Assembly: GCA_017745175.1 (NCBI GenBank)
Contig: JAGHZY010000013.1
Span: 1-64,000, forward strand
DNA length: 64,000 bases
Origin: Sphingopyxis sp.
Lineage (GTDB): Bacteria > Pseudomonadota > Alphaproteobacteria > Sphingomonadales > Sphingomonadaceae
Reading direction: 5' to 3'
Each line of letters begins with the position of its first letter. Within the stretch, counting starts at the first letter, position 1. Shown here in pieces: positions 17,455 to 25,876 of this stretch. The notes under the pieces are model-generated. The model was not told the DNA's origin and made no database searches. It saw only the letters and a program-made list of their open reading frames with translations. Made by a program: the position numbers and the translations under genes.

Positions 17455-19316
17455 GTCGCAACAATCATTTGGGTACCGTCCGGCGCGGCCAGGTGCTGGG
17501 TTACGGCCCCGGCGCCGTGATCGATTTTCGGGCCGGTGCCAAAGGCGGCGGCCCCGTGTCGGTGATCGCTGCGGCGCTCGATCGCTGGGAAGAGACGGCG
17601 AAGCTGTCGAGCGGGATGAATGATCCGCATGTCATCCGCGAGGCCCGCCTCGAAAAGGTTTTGGGCAAAAGCCATTTTCGCCTGCCGCCGGTCGACGACG
17701 CCGGACGCGATGCCGCCTTTCCCAACCGCTGGCTCAACGGCTACCGCTTTCCGACCTGGCTCCAATGTCCCGGATGCAAGAGCCTGAAGCCCGCCTCGCG
17801 CTGGGCACGCGATATGGGCGATCCCTCGCGCTGGTGCGCGCGCTGTTCGTCGGAAGATCGCCGGGTCTTCGTTGTGCCTTCGCGTTTCGTGACCGCGTGC
17901 GAAAACGGTCACATCGACGAATTTCCGTGGATCCGCTGGCTCGCGATGCGGAGCGGCGTGTCCCTGCCCTGCCTGTCGGCCGCCGATGACGACGGCCATG
18001 AGGCCTTCAATCGCTGCCGGCTGCGGCTCGAAAGCGCAGGCGGCAGCGGCATCGAAGGCCTCAGGGTCTCCTGCTCGGCAGAAGGCTGCGGCGCCTCGGC
18101 CTCAATGGCGGGCGCTTTTTCGTCGAAAGGGCTCGACGGCCATCGCTGCGGCGGACGCCGCCCGTGGCTGACGTCCGATCGCGAGAGCTGCACGATGACG
18201 CCGCGGACGCTGCAGCGCGGTGCATCCAACCTCTATTTTCCCGTGACCTATTCGACGTTGAGCATTCCGCCCTGGACCGATGCCATCCAGGAAGAGCTCA
18301 AAGCCTATTGGTCGTCGCTGCGAACGCTCGAACCTGCGGTGCGCGATACGGTTATCGCGGGCCTCGCCGAAACCAACGCGTCGGTGCATAATATGGAGCG
18401 CGACGAATATGCCGCGGTGATCCGCGAGCGGCTCAAACTCGACGAGGGGACAAGCTTCGAGACCTTGCGCTTCGAGGAGTTCATTCGCCTTGAGGCCGGA
18501 GCCGAAGGCAGGGATTTTCAGGTCCGCCAGGAGGCGGTGCCGCCGTCGCTGCAGCCGCTGGTGGCCCGGATCGGCCGCGTCGAGCGGCTGCGCGAGGTGC
18601 GCGCACTCACGGGATTCAAACGCATTTATCAGAATATATCGGTGAGCGAGCCGGGGCGCGGGCGTTTCGGCGACCTGTCGCTGAAGGCCCTCCCCTGGCT
18701 GCCCGCAGTCGAAGTTCGGGGCGAAGGAATTTTCGTATCGCTGCGGCTCGACACACTCGACGAGTGGATCGCACGGTCGGGAGCGGCCGAACGTGCAGCG
18801 CGCGTCCAGGCGGCCCATGCTGCCGAGCATGAGCGGCTGCACGACGGTGCCGGCGAAGTCGAAGCGATTTCCCCGGCCTTCCTCCTCGTGCATTCGCTCG
18901 CGCATGCGGTGATCAAGCGTCTGTCGTTCGAATGCGGCTATGATGTCGCATCGCTGCGCGAACGCCTCTATATCGACGAGAACCCGCGCATGGCGGGCTT
19001 TCTCATCTACACCTCGACCAGCGATGCCGACGGCACGCTCGGCGGCCTCGAGCGGCAGGGGCGCGCTGAACGCATCGAACAGATATTGCTGGCAGCGCTG
19101 CGCGACTGCGTCTGGTGTTCGTCCGATCCCCTGTGCCGGTCGGGCATCTCGAGCCTGTCGGAAAGCATGAATCTTGCCGCCTGCCACAGCTGCCTCCTGC
19201 TGCCCGAGACCTGCTGCGAGCGCGGCAATCGCTTCCTCGACCGCGGGATGCTGGTCGGCGACGGCGCCGACACCACGGCGGGCTTTTTCGACAGCCTCGA
19301 CGCTTTCGACGACTGA
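17451..19316 (+). CDS. drmB: DrmB, DUF1998-containing DISARM protein
   Basis: 621-aa partner of DrmA. The N-terminus has the DrmB opening TVRRGQVLGYGPGAVIDFRA, followed by Cys pairs that probably bind zinc (LQCPGCKSLKPASRW, CARCSSED). The C-terminal DUF1998 region contains FLLVHSLAHAVIKRLSFECG, then Cys-rich segments CVWCSSDPLCRSG and LAACHSCLLLPETCCERGNR. The order drmA-drmB is that of all described DISARM systems. No drmC (phospholipase D family) follows; the next gene is a NERD-UvrD helicase. The start overlaps the drmA stop. Confidence 0.95.
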   Translation: MSRNNHLGTVRRGQVLGYGPGAVIDFRAGAKGGGPVSVIAAALDRWEETAKLSSGMNDPHVIREARLEKVLGKSHFRLPPVDDAGRDAAFPNRWLNGYRFPTWLQCPGCKSLKPASRWARDMGDPSRWCARCSSEDRRVFVVPSRFVTACENGHIDEFPWIRWLAMRSGVSLPCLSAADDDGHEAFNRCRLRLESAGGSGIEGLRVSCSAEGCGASASMAGAFSSKGLDGHRCGGRRPWLTSDRESCTMTPRTLQRGASNLYFPVTYSTLSIPPWTDAIQEELKAYWSSLRTLEPAVRDTVIAGLAETNASVHNMERDEYAAVIRERLKLDEGTSFETLRFEEFIRLEAGAEGRDFQVRQEAVPPSLQPLVARIGRVERLREVRALTGFKRIYQNISVSEPGRGRFGDLSLKALPWLPAVEVRGEGIFVSLRLDTLDEWIARSGAAERAARVQAAHAAEHERLHDGAGEVEAISPAFLLVHSLAHAVIKRLSFECGYDVASLRERLYIDENPRMAGFLIYTSTSDADGTLGGLERQGRAERIEQILLAALRDCVWCSSDPLCRSGISSLSESMNLAACHSCLLLPETCCERGNRFLDRGMLVGDGADTTAGFFDSLDAFDD

Positions 19317-19336
19317 CATCCACCGTGACGGCGCGC

Positions 19337-21031
19337 ATGATTCCTCCGATGGTGCCGCCCGCGATCCGGGCCGATCCGCGGCGCAGCGCCGAAGTCGCCG
19401 TATATGACCGGCTGGCCGAAAGCCCGCTGCTGACCGGCGCGACCATATTCTATTCGTGCGAATGGCTCGGTGCGCACGGCGGGATATTGCGCGACGGCGA
19501 AGCCGATTTTGTCGTCGCGCATCCGGGCATCGGCTATCTCGTCCTCGAGGTAAAGGGCGGCCGCGTCCGCCGCAGCGTCGCCGACGGCAAATGGACGACG
19601 ATCGATCGCGACGACAACATCTCGACAATCGAAAACCCCGTCCGTCAGGCGATGAAATCCAAAAAGGTCATCCTCGATGCGCTGATGCGCAACTGGCCGG
19701 GGCGGCCGCCGTGGATCACTGCACGTCACGGCGTGATCCTGCCGCACAGCAGCTCGCCCGCCGATCCCAAGAAGCTCGGAGCCGCGACTCCCATCGAGAT
19801 ATTCGCGTTCAGGGAAGATATGGGGAGCCTGGCGGCACGCGTGCTGCAGATGATGGTGTGGAGCCCCGACGGCGCGCGGGAGAAGATGGGCGGCCTGGGA
19901 TCCGTCGGTATCGGGCTGCTTGAAGATTTCTACGGGCGCGACGTCGATTTCTCACCGCGTCTTCAGCATGTGCTGCGCGACAGCGAGGCCCGTATCGACG
20001 CTCTGACCGGGACACAGCTGCGCTATCTCGATTTTCTCGCGAGCACGCGCATTGCGTTGATCGAAGGCGGCGCGGGAACCGGCAAGACCGTGCTCGCCGC
20101 CGAGCGCGCACGCCGCGCCGCGCGCGAGGGCCGCCGTGTCCTCCTGCTGTGCTTCAACAGACCGCTCGCGACCGCGCTCGCCGGGGAACTCGCCGGAAGC
20201 AGCGCGGCAGTCGCGACCTTTCATGAATTCTGCGGACGCATGTGCTTGGCAGCCGGGATCGATCTCGACGCCGTCCGCCGTGCCTGCGAGCCCGCTCACT
20301 TCTGGCAGGAAAAGCTGCCGGAGCTTCTCACCGACATCGGCCTCGGCGATCCGCCCGAGCGCTATGACGATATCATCGTCGATGAAGGCCAGGATTTTCG
20401 CGCCGCGTGGATCGAAGCGGTTCGGCTGTTCCTGGAAGACGAAGGCTCGCTGTTCATCTTTCGCGACGATTTCCAGAATCTCTATCGCGGCGACGATGCT
20501 GCAGCCGCGGTCAAGGTTGCGCCGATGCGCCTGACCGAGAATGTCCGCAACACACAGAAAATCTTCAGGGCGGGCAATCGGTTCCGGTCCGACTGCGCCG
20601 ATCGCTGCCTCGGTCCTGAAGGGGCCGATATCCGCTGGGTCGCGAGCGCGCCCGGGCGGACGGCGCGCAGCGTGGAACGCGAGGTCAGCCGCCTCCTGAC
20701 AACCGAGGCGGTCTCGCCCGACGACATCGCTGTGCTGTGCGGCTGTGCGGCCGAGGCATCGATCATGAGACGCGAGCCCATGCTCGCCGGGCGTCCCTGG
20801 ACCGGGGCCGACGAATGCGTCGACGGGGCAATCGTCGTCGACAGCATCATGCGGTTCAAGGGACTGGACCGTCCCGTTGTCATCCTCTGCGAGATCGAAG
20901 GCTGCGCCGAAGAAGCCGCCTATGTGGGGCTGACCCGCGCCAAGAGCCTGCTTGTCGTGACGGGAAGCGAGACGGCGCTTGAGGACTGGGGTCGGACGGC
21001 CGCTGCGATCGAGGCCGTCAGCGCACCATAA
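19337..21031 (+). CDS. NERD nuclease-domain / UvrD-like helicase fusion
   Basis: 564-aa protein. Residues 15-130 form a NERD-type nuclease-related domain (GEADFVVAHPGIGYLVLEVK with D...ExK spacing). A UvrD-like helicase follows: Walker A IEGGAGTGKTVLAAE near 245, LLLCFNRPLATAL, motif II IIVDEGQDF, FRDDFQNLY, LTENVRNTQKIF, DSIMRFKGLDRPVVIL and YVGLTRAKSLLVV. It begins 20 bases after drmB; ATG 19337 is preferred over GTG 19325, neither with a strong ribosome site. The last 14 bases overlap the end of vsr on the other strand. It takes the operon place where drmC would be expected. Function in DNA degradation is inferred. Confidence 0.88.
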   Translation: MIPPMVPPAIRADPRRSAEVAVYDRLAESPLLTGATIFYSCEWLGAHGGILRDGEADFVVAHPGIGYLVLEVKGGRVRRSVADGKWTTIDRDDNISTIENPVRQAMKSKKVILDALMRNWPGRPPWITARHGVILPHSSSPADPKKLGAATPIEIFAFREDMGSLAARVLQMMVWSPDGAREKMGGLGSVGIGLLEDFYGRDVDFSPRLQHVLRDSEARIDALTGTQLRYLDFLASTRIALIEGGAGTGKTVLAAERARRAAREGRRVLLLCFNRPLATALAGELAGSSAAVATFHEFCGRMCLAAGIDLDAVRRACEPAHFWQEKLPELLTDIGLGDPPERYDDIIVDEGQDFRAAWIEAVRLFLEDEGSLFIFRDDFQNLYRGDDAAAAVKVAPMRLTENVRNTQKIFRAGNRFRSDCADRCLGPEGADIRWVASAPGRTARSVEREVSRLLTTEAVSPDDIAVLCGCAAEASIMRREPMLAGRPWTGADECVDGAIVVDSIMRFKGLDRPVVILCEIEGCAEEAAYVGLTRAKSLLVVTGSETALEDWGRTAAAIEAVSAP

Positions 21032-21431
21032 GGATGCGGTCGAGCGCCGTATCGAGGACAGAGGGTTTCCGCGCTTCACATTCCCAGATGATCTCGACGC
21101 GCCATCCCGCCGCGGCGAGCGCTGCAGCCTGCTCGGCGTCGCGTGCAATCGTGCGGCGAAACTTCGCCTCCCAGAATTCGCGGCGCGTCGAGGGCATGGT
21201 CGTTCGCGGGCAGCCCGCGTGGCGATGCCAGAAGCAGCCGTGGACAAAGAGCGCGATCCGATCACGCGGAAGGACGATGTCCGGGCGCCCGGGCAGGTCG
21301 CGGCGATGGAGGCGGAAACGGCGCCCCCGCGCATGCAGCGCGCGGCGCACCAGGAGTTCGGGCACCGTGTTTCCGCCCTTTATCCGTCCCATGTTGCGGC
21401 TGCGCGCTTCGGGATCGAGATGGTCGACCAC
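21018..21431 (-). CDS. vsr: Vsr, very-short-patch repair endonuclease
   Basis: 137-aa mismatch endonuclease that nicks beside T:G mismatches formed by deamination of 5-methylcytosine. Family features are the start SRNMGRIKGGNTVPELLVRR, the core RRDLPGRPDIVLPRDRIALF, and the HGCFWHRHAGC segment that binds zinc and holds an active-site His. Its position beside a C5-cytosine methylase fits the usual dcm-vsr pairing. It lies directly after the HNH gene with no gap. Confidence 0.95.
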   Translation of the reverse strand: MVDHLDPEARSRNMGRIKGGNTVPELLVRRALHARGRRFRLHRRDLPGRPDIVLPRDRIALFVHGCFWHRHAGCPRTTMPSTRREFWEAKFRRTIARDAEQAAALAAAGWRVEIIWECEARKPSVLDTALDRILMVR

Positions 21432-22403
21432 CTAAAGCTCCAGCGTCAGCCTGCCTGCGTGGACCTGGTCGTGATGGACGTTGCAGAGCGTGACCAGGTT
21501 GGCGGCGCTGTTTTCGCCTTTGTCGGCATGCGCGGTGACATGATGGAGTTCGAGAAAGCGGCGCGGGTCGGCGGGGTCGGCCTGCGCGCGTGTCCATCCG
21601 CATACGCGGCAGGCGAAGCCGTCGCGCGTGAGAACGTCGATCCGCACATCGTCGGGGATGCGCCGGTCATGTTCGGGTGCCTGCTTGTCCTCGTCGAGGA
21701 TATAGGTGCCGACGGGAAGATCGCTGCGCCCCTGCATGCGGGTGTAGATCGGCCAGCCGTCCTCGGTCCTGAGCTCGCGCATGCGCCGCGCCCATTCGTT
21801 CCGGTCCCCCGCCAGATAACGAAGCTCTTCGATCGACACCGCACTCGTCACATTGGCGCGCATATATTCGAGCAGGCGCGCCTTGACCGACAGGCCCTTT
21901 TTCTTGCGGATGGAGTTGAGCAGATTCCAGCGATGCGCCGCTTCGCGATCTTCCGCCAGATTCACCAGCACATATTGGTCGGGCCGCAGGCTGCGCGGGT
22001 CGGCGCCGAGCTCGGCAGCGAGACCGGCGGCGAGCTCGGGTTCATCGTCGGCGAGATCCTTGAAGGTGACGCCGCTGCAGATCGACCAGCCGAACTGGAC
22101 GCGCAGTTCGCGCAGGCGCCGCGCCCACTCGCCGATGCCCGCCACGACGTGCAGCTCTTCGCCTTCGATGACCTGCAGCGGATAGCGCTGAAAATAGACA
22201 AGAATTCTCTCACGGGCGGACGAAGCGAGATCGGGGGTGATCAGGCTCCTGCCGAGCCCGCGCATCGATTGGAAGACGGGAACGAGACTGCGCACCTGAT
22301 CGCGCAGATCGGCATCTTCCAGCCGACCGAGAAAATTATCGAGGAGGTTTTTGATCCGGTCGACGGCGTCGGCGGGACTCTGCGCCGCAGCGCGCCGCGC
22401 CAT
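21432..22403 (-). CDS. HNH endonuclease linked to the cytosine methylase
   Basis: 323-aa protein with a C-terminal HNH nuclease of about 70 residues: DGFACRVCGWTRAQ, then FLELHHVTAHADKG and NLVTLCNVHHDQVH, giving paired Cys and His/Asn/His positions. Upstream are two related winged-helix-like repeats, marked by EWARRLRELRVQFGWSI and EWARRMRELRTEDGWPIY, which probably bind DNA. The gene sits between dcm and vsr with two-base gaps, indicating one minus-strand operon dcm-HNH-vsr. It could be a second restriction nuclease paired with the methylase, or a modification-dependent enzyme. Confidence 0.88.
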   Translation of the reverse strand: MARRAAAQSPADAVDRIKNLLDNFLGRLEDADLRDQVRSLVPVFQSMRGLGRSLITPDLASSARERILVYFQRYPLQVIEGEELHVVAGIGEWARRLRELRVQFGWSICSGVTFKDLADDEPELAAGLAAELGADPRSLRPDQYVLVNLAEDREAAHRWNLLNSIRKKKGLSVKARLLEYMRANVTSAVSIEELRYLAGDRNEWARRMRELRTEDGWPIYTRMQGRSDLPVGTYILDEDKQAPEHDRRIPDDVRIDVLTRDGFACRVCGWTRAQADPADPRRFLELHHVTAHADKGENSAANLVTLCNVHHDQVHAGRLTLEL

Positions 22404-22405
22404 TC

Positions 22406-23470
22406 TCAGCCCGTCTTCGCCATGGGAGCGAGCATGTCGGCCACCATCCGTGCCAGCGCGCCGGCAAGCGCGGGCGGGACGGCGTTGCCGATCTGCCGCG
22501 CTATCTCGACCTTGCTGCCGCAGAAGATGAAATCGTCAGGGAAGCCCATCAGGCGCGCGGCCTCGCGATGCGTGATCGGGCGGTGCTGGTCGGGATGAAG
22601 GTAGCGCCCCTTCTCGGGCTTGTAGAATTCGGTGCGGATCGTGACCGACGGGCGGTCCCACCACAGGCGCCCGAAAAGATCGGTGCCGCCCGAGGTCTTA
22701 CGGATCCAGCAGTCGGGCGTGATTTCCGGCGCATTGCGCTGCAGGTCGAAGCGATTGCCGCCCGGTGGAACGGCCTTGTACCGCGCGATGCTCTTTTCGG
22801 TGGGATTGCGCCCGATATGGAGATTGAGCGGCGCCTTGCCCTTGATGTCGACCCCTTTGGGCCGGGGCAGGTCAGCGATCACGTCGCGCACCGTCAGCCA
22901 GTTGGGAAGATTGCTGTCGGACCCCGGTTCCGAGTGCGTCCTGAGCGGCGGGAACTGCGGCTGCCAGGAGCCCGGTTTCCATCCGATCACGATGGTCCGG
23001 CGGCGCGTCTGCGGCGCACCGAAATCGGCCGTGTTCAAAATAGCGGCCTCGGTACGGAAGCCGTCGCGGGCCGCACGGGCACGGATCGCCTCGAGCTCGG
23101 GCGAGCGCAGCAGTTCGGCGACATTTTCCATGATGAAGACGCGGGCGCCCGACCTCACCGCCACATCGAGGAACGGCTCCCAAAGCGCGCGGCGCGCATC
23201 GCCGTCGCGCTTCTTGTTGAGGAGACTGAAGCCCTGACAGGGCGGGCCGCCGATGACCACGTCGGCCGCGGGCACCTGAGCGTCGGCGAGCCATGTCTCG
23301 ATATTTCCGCAGACCGCTTCGCCGCCGAAGTTCGCCTTGTGCGTCTTGAGGGCGGCGGCATCATTGTCCACCGCCAGAACCGTTTCAAAACCGCCGCAAA
23401 AGCGCGGATCGGCAAAGCCGAGGGACATCCCGCCCGCACCGCAGAACAAATCGATCAGCTTGAAACTCAT
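22406..23470 (-). CDS. dcm: C5-cytosine DNA methyltransferase
   Basis: 354-aa DNA (cytosine-5) methyltransferase. Motif I is LIDLFCGAGGMSLGF at the N-terminus, the catalytic motif IV is GGPPCQGFSLLNKK, motif VI FIMENVAELL, motif VIII QTRRRTIVIG and motif X QIGNAVPPALAGAL. The start is placed at ATG 23470 with an AGAAGGT ribosome site six bases upstream; an open frame continues further but lacks signals. It heads the minus-strand operon with the HNH nuclease and vsr. It is the only C5 methylase in the window, so it is the likely protective partner of the NgoMIV-like enzyme (10008) and may also mark self DNA for the DISARM-like core. Target specificity cannot be read from the sequence. Confidence 0.96.
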   Translation of the reverse strand: MSFKLIDLFCGAGGMSLGFADPRFCGGFETVLAVDNDAAALKTHKANFGGEAVCGNIETWLADAQVPAADVVIGGPPCQGFSLLNKKRDGDARRALWEPFLDVAVRSGARVFIMENVAELLRSPELEAIRARAARDGFRTEAAILNTADFGAPQTRRRTIVIGWKPGSWQPQFPPLRTHSEPGSDSNLPNWLTVRDVIADLPRPKGVDIKGKAPLNLHIGRNPTEKSIARYKAVPPGGNRFDLQRNAPEITPDCWIRKTSGGTDLFGRLWWDRPSVTIRTEFYKPEKGRYLHPDQHRPITHREAARLMGFPDDFIFCGSKVEIARQIGNAVPPALAGALARMVADMLAPMAKTG

Positions 23471-23522
23471 GGCGCACCTTCTGTCATGTCGGGCCCTTCC
23501 GTGCAACCGTTGGTTAATGAGA

Positions 23523-23551
23523 ACATAACATGAACATCATATTTTTGGCAA
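23523..23551 (-). promoter_or_regulatory. Probable promoter of the dcm-HNH-vsr operon
   Basis: On the minus strand, TTGCCA (23551-23546) and TTATGT (23528-23523) are separated by 17 bp, 53 bp before the dcm ATG, in a short AT-rich patch. Two direct GAACAT copies (plus strand, 23521 and 23532) overlap the -10 and could be an operator. The remainder of the 312-bp gap (23471-23782) shows nothing else convincing. Confidence 0.5.
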
Positions 23552-23782
23552 TGCCTTCAAACGCCCCCGTCGTCCTCCCGTTTCGCTGACCACGCGCCAA
23601 AGACGGCACCCATGCCCGGCGGTGCGTCAGCGCCGAACGGACGCCTCCCTCTTCACAGCCGGCACTTTCCGACAGTTCGGGTGATGAAGGCCCGGCCGCT
23701 CGCGGCGCATAACGGCATTCGGTATTTCCGTCGGCAGAAACCCGAAGCGGACACCTGCGACCCGACGATGCCCAACGGGCTC

Positions 23783-25519
23783 TCAGTCGGTAACGCTGAT
23801 GTCCCGGAACCACTGAGGCACCTGCTGATCCTGGAGCAGCCGCAGGCGCCGCCAGTCCAAGGCTGAATAAACTTCGTCGAGATCATCGAGGGTATTTACC
23901 GGCAAAGAAGCCGCCACCTCGCGTGCGAACCGCGATGCGAGGGCCTGGTCGGCGAAGTAGGCCGCCTGCCACCAATCGACGACCCGTTCCCGGCTTTCCG
24001 CAAAGATCGCCGCGGACGGCAATCGGTCGCGCTTCTCATGCTGGTTGACGCGCCGATCGCAGGGTGCAAGATTCCAGAGGTCGCCGCACGGCCAGGCCGA
24101 CCATGGTAGGCAATGATCGATGTCGAGCCGCGCGAGCGAAAGCCGTCGCCCTGTCCAGACGCAGGCGAGATCGCCGCCGGAACGGCTGATGCGCTCAGCG
24201 GCGAGCCGCGCGAGCCCTGTCGTCCGGAACGGCTCACGCCATTCGAGCGCGGCCTCCGCTGCGCCCGGGCCCACGAGAACTCCCATGCGCTCGGCGTAGC
24301 TGCGGGAGAGGCGCGCCCACTCGGCGACCAGCATCGGCTCGATCCAGGCTCCGAAGCGGGACAATGCCCGCCAGAGATGGCCGGGAACGACGATCGATCC
24401 CCAAGCGCCGAGCCGCGTCAAATCCAGACCAATTCCCAGCCCACGTCCCGGTTTCTTCCGGGAAACCTCGAAGACGCGCCGATCCGATGCCGGAAACCGC
24501 GTGAAATTCGCCGGCATGGTTGCGATCGTCGATGCCGCCTCGCCGATGGCTGCGAGCACCGCCTCGGCGCGCTCGGCGCCGAACGCCGCGCCGACACGCA
24601 GTTCGGAGGGATCAAACTCGTCCGCGACAAGCCGGCGGAACCCGGCTTTCGCGAACCCGAGCCCATCGGCGCCCCGATTGCGAGGGGCTTGAGGAAGACC
24701 CATCCGCACCAGCGGCAGATACATGCGGACCCAGAACAGCGCGACAAGGCCCAGCGGGATTTCGACCGCGTCGGGCTGGTCGGTCGCCGGAAGCGCCGCG
24801 GCCGGCGCCTGCTCTGCAACACGCGCGACGGCGCGCAGAAGGCCGAGCTTGTAGGTCGATGATTTCTCATCACCAAGGATGATTCCCCTGACGAGCGGCA
24901 GCGCGCCGGTCCCTTCGTCGGGCATGCGCAGAACGATGCTCGTCCAACTCACATCGTCACGCTGCTGAAGGTCGTTCGCCGCGGAGACCTTGAGAATCTC
25001 CATGCCGTGCGCGCGTGCGAGGCTCTCGACCTCGCCGATCGACGTCGGATACATCGGCCGGTCGGCGGGTGCCGGTCCCGACCGCAGGGTCATCGCAAGG
25101 ATGCCGCCTGACCTCAGGAGCGTCGCAAGTTTTCGGAAGGCACGGCCTCGGTCATCAGGCACGACATGCTGCCAGACCGCCGAAAGGATGATGAGATCGA
25201 ATGACAGGGCGAGCCTGTGAACCTGGCTAAGCGCCGGAAGCCGGTCATCAAGCCAGCGAACGCCGGAGCTCCCGCCGCCTTCGCCCCGGGTCCGAAAGCC
25301 CGATGCGGGCTCGACCGCAACGACCTCGAAGCCGAGCGAAGAGAGCCAGCGCGCATCCCGCCCCGAGCCGGCGCCGACATCGAGCGCCATTCCGCCATCC
25401 GGAAAGAGATGCCGCACGTCTCCGAACACAGCGCCCACAGGCAAAGCATCGTAGCGCTGGGCCAGCTCGCCCGCAGCACCGTCATATGCGGCAATGATCT
25501 GATCGTAGCTCGACGGCAC
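23783..25519 (-). CDS. Class I SAM methyltransferase fused to HNH nuclease domain
   Basis: 578-aa fusion. Residues 1-185 form a class I methyltransferase: ALDVGAGSGRDARWLSSLGF is the SAM-binding motif I, and a ubiE/bioC-like core runs to about 185. The middle 270 residues are not recognised. Residues 462-502 form an HNH-type nuclease (LARLDIDHCLPWSAWP, LWNLAPCDRRVNQHEKRDRL). The methyltransferase is of the small-molecule type rather than a standard DNA methylase, so modifying DNA is not proven. It stands alone on the minus strand between the dcm operon and the HAD/phosphoesterase pair. A single-gene defence function is inferred from location and the nuclease domain. Confidence 0.78.
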   Translation of the reverse strand: MPSSYDQIIAAYDGAAGELAQRYDALPVGAVFGDVRHLFPDGGMALDVGAGSGRDARWLSSLGFEVVAVEPASGFRTRGEGGGSSGVRWLDDRLPALSQVHRLALSFDLIILSAVWQHVVPDDRGRAFRKLATLLRSGGILAMTLRSGPAPADRPMYPTSIGEVESLARAHGMEILKVSAANDLQQRDDVSWTSIVLRMPDEGTGALPLVRGIILGDEKSSTYKLGLLRAVARVAEQAPAAALPATDQPDAVEIPLGLVALFWVRMYLPLVRMGLPQAPRNRGADGLGFAKAGFRRLVADEFDPSELRVGAAFGAERAEAVLAAIGEAASTIATMPANFTRFPASDRRVFEVSRKKPGRGLGIGLDLTRLGAWGSIVVPGHLWRALSRFGAWIEPMLVAEWARLSRSYAERMGVLVGPGAAEAALEWREPFRTTGLARLAAERISRSGGDLACVWTGRRLSLARLDIDHCLPWSAWPCGDLWNLAPCDRRVNQHEKRDRLPSAAIFAESRERVVDWWQAAYFADQALASRFAREVAASLPVNTLDDLDEVYSALDWRRLRLLQDQQVPQWFRDISVTD

Positions 25520-25590
25520 CCTACCCCCGCCCGTTTCATAACGGCGGATTCAGCGCGGGCCAATCGCCGTGTTTCCCCGTGCGTTTGCTA

Positions 25591-25876
25591 TCAGCCAGTT
25601 CGCGCCTGGGGCGCTGATGCCACAATCCCGATCACGGGCATCTTGATGAACCAGAGCCAGGTGCGCGGCCAAGTCTGCCTAGCAATTTCGACTACCGATG
25701 ATTCCCAAGGGAGGATGAAGAATATTGGTCGCGAAGCATCCCATTTGCCGGCAATCTCATGCTGGAAGCTCTCAACCTCTATATAATTAGGAATGTGGGA
25801 GGACGAGCAAAGTCTTCGTCTGGAAACTAGAGCACCTCGCAATTTAGCCCGCTCGCGCTTATCACCGTGCGGAGTG
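25591..25876 (-). pseudogene. Possible gene remnant in the 357-bp gap 25520-25876
   Basis: The gap between the HAD gene and the methyltransferase-HNH gene is less GC-rich than its surroundings. On the minus strand one frame encodes a protein-like stretch including HIPNYIEVESFQHEIAGKWD and TWLWFIKMPVIGIVASAP before a stop at 25591. There is no credible start with a ribosome site, and upstream the frame runs inside the HAD gene. It may be the end of a decayed gene or chance coding. Confidence 0.25.

Noticed and set aside
12089..23470. Canonical class 1 or class 2 DISARM
   Set aside because: drmC, drmD, drmE and the class 1 adenine methylase are not present; only drmA, drmB and a C5 methylase fit.
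23514..23813. 99-codon minus-strand frame upstream of dcm
   Set aside because: Covers the dcm promoter and has no ribosome site or domain.
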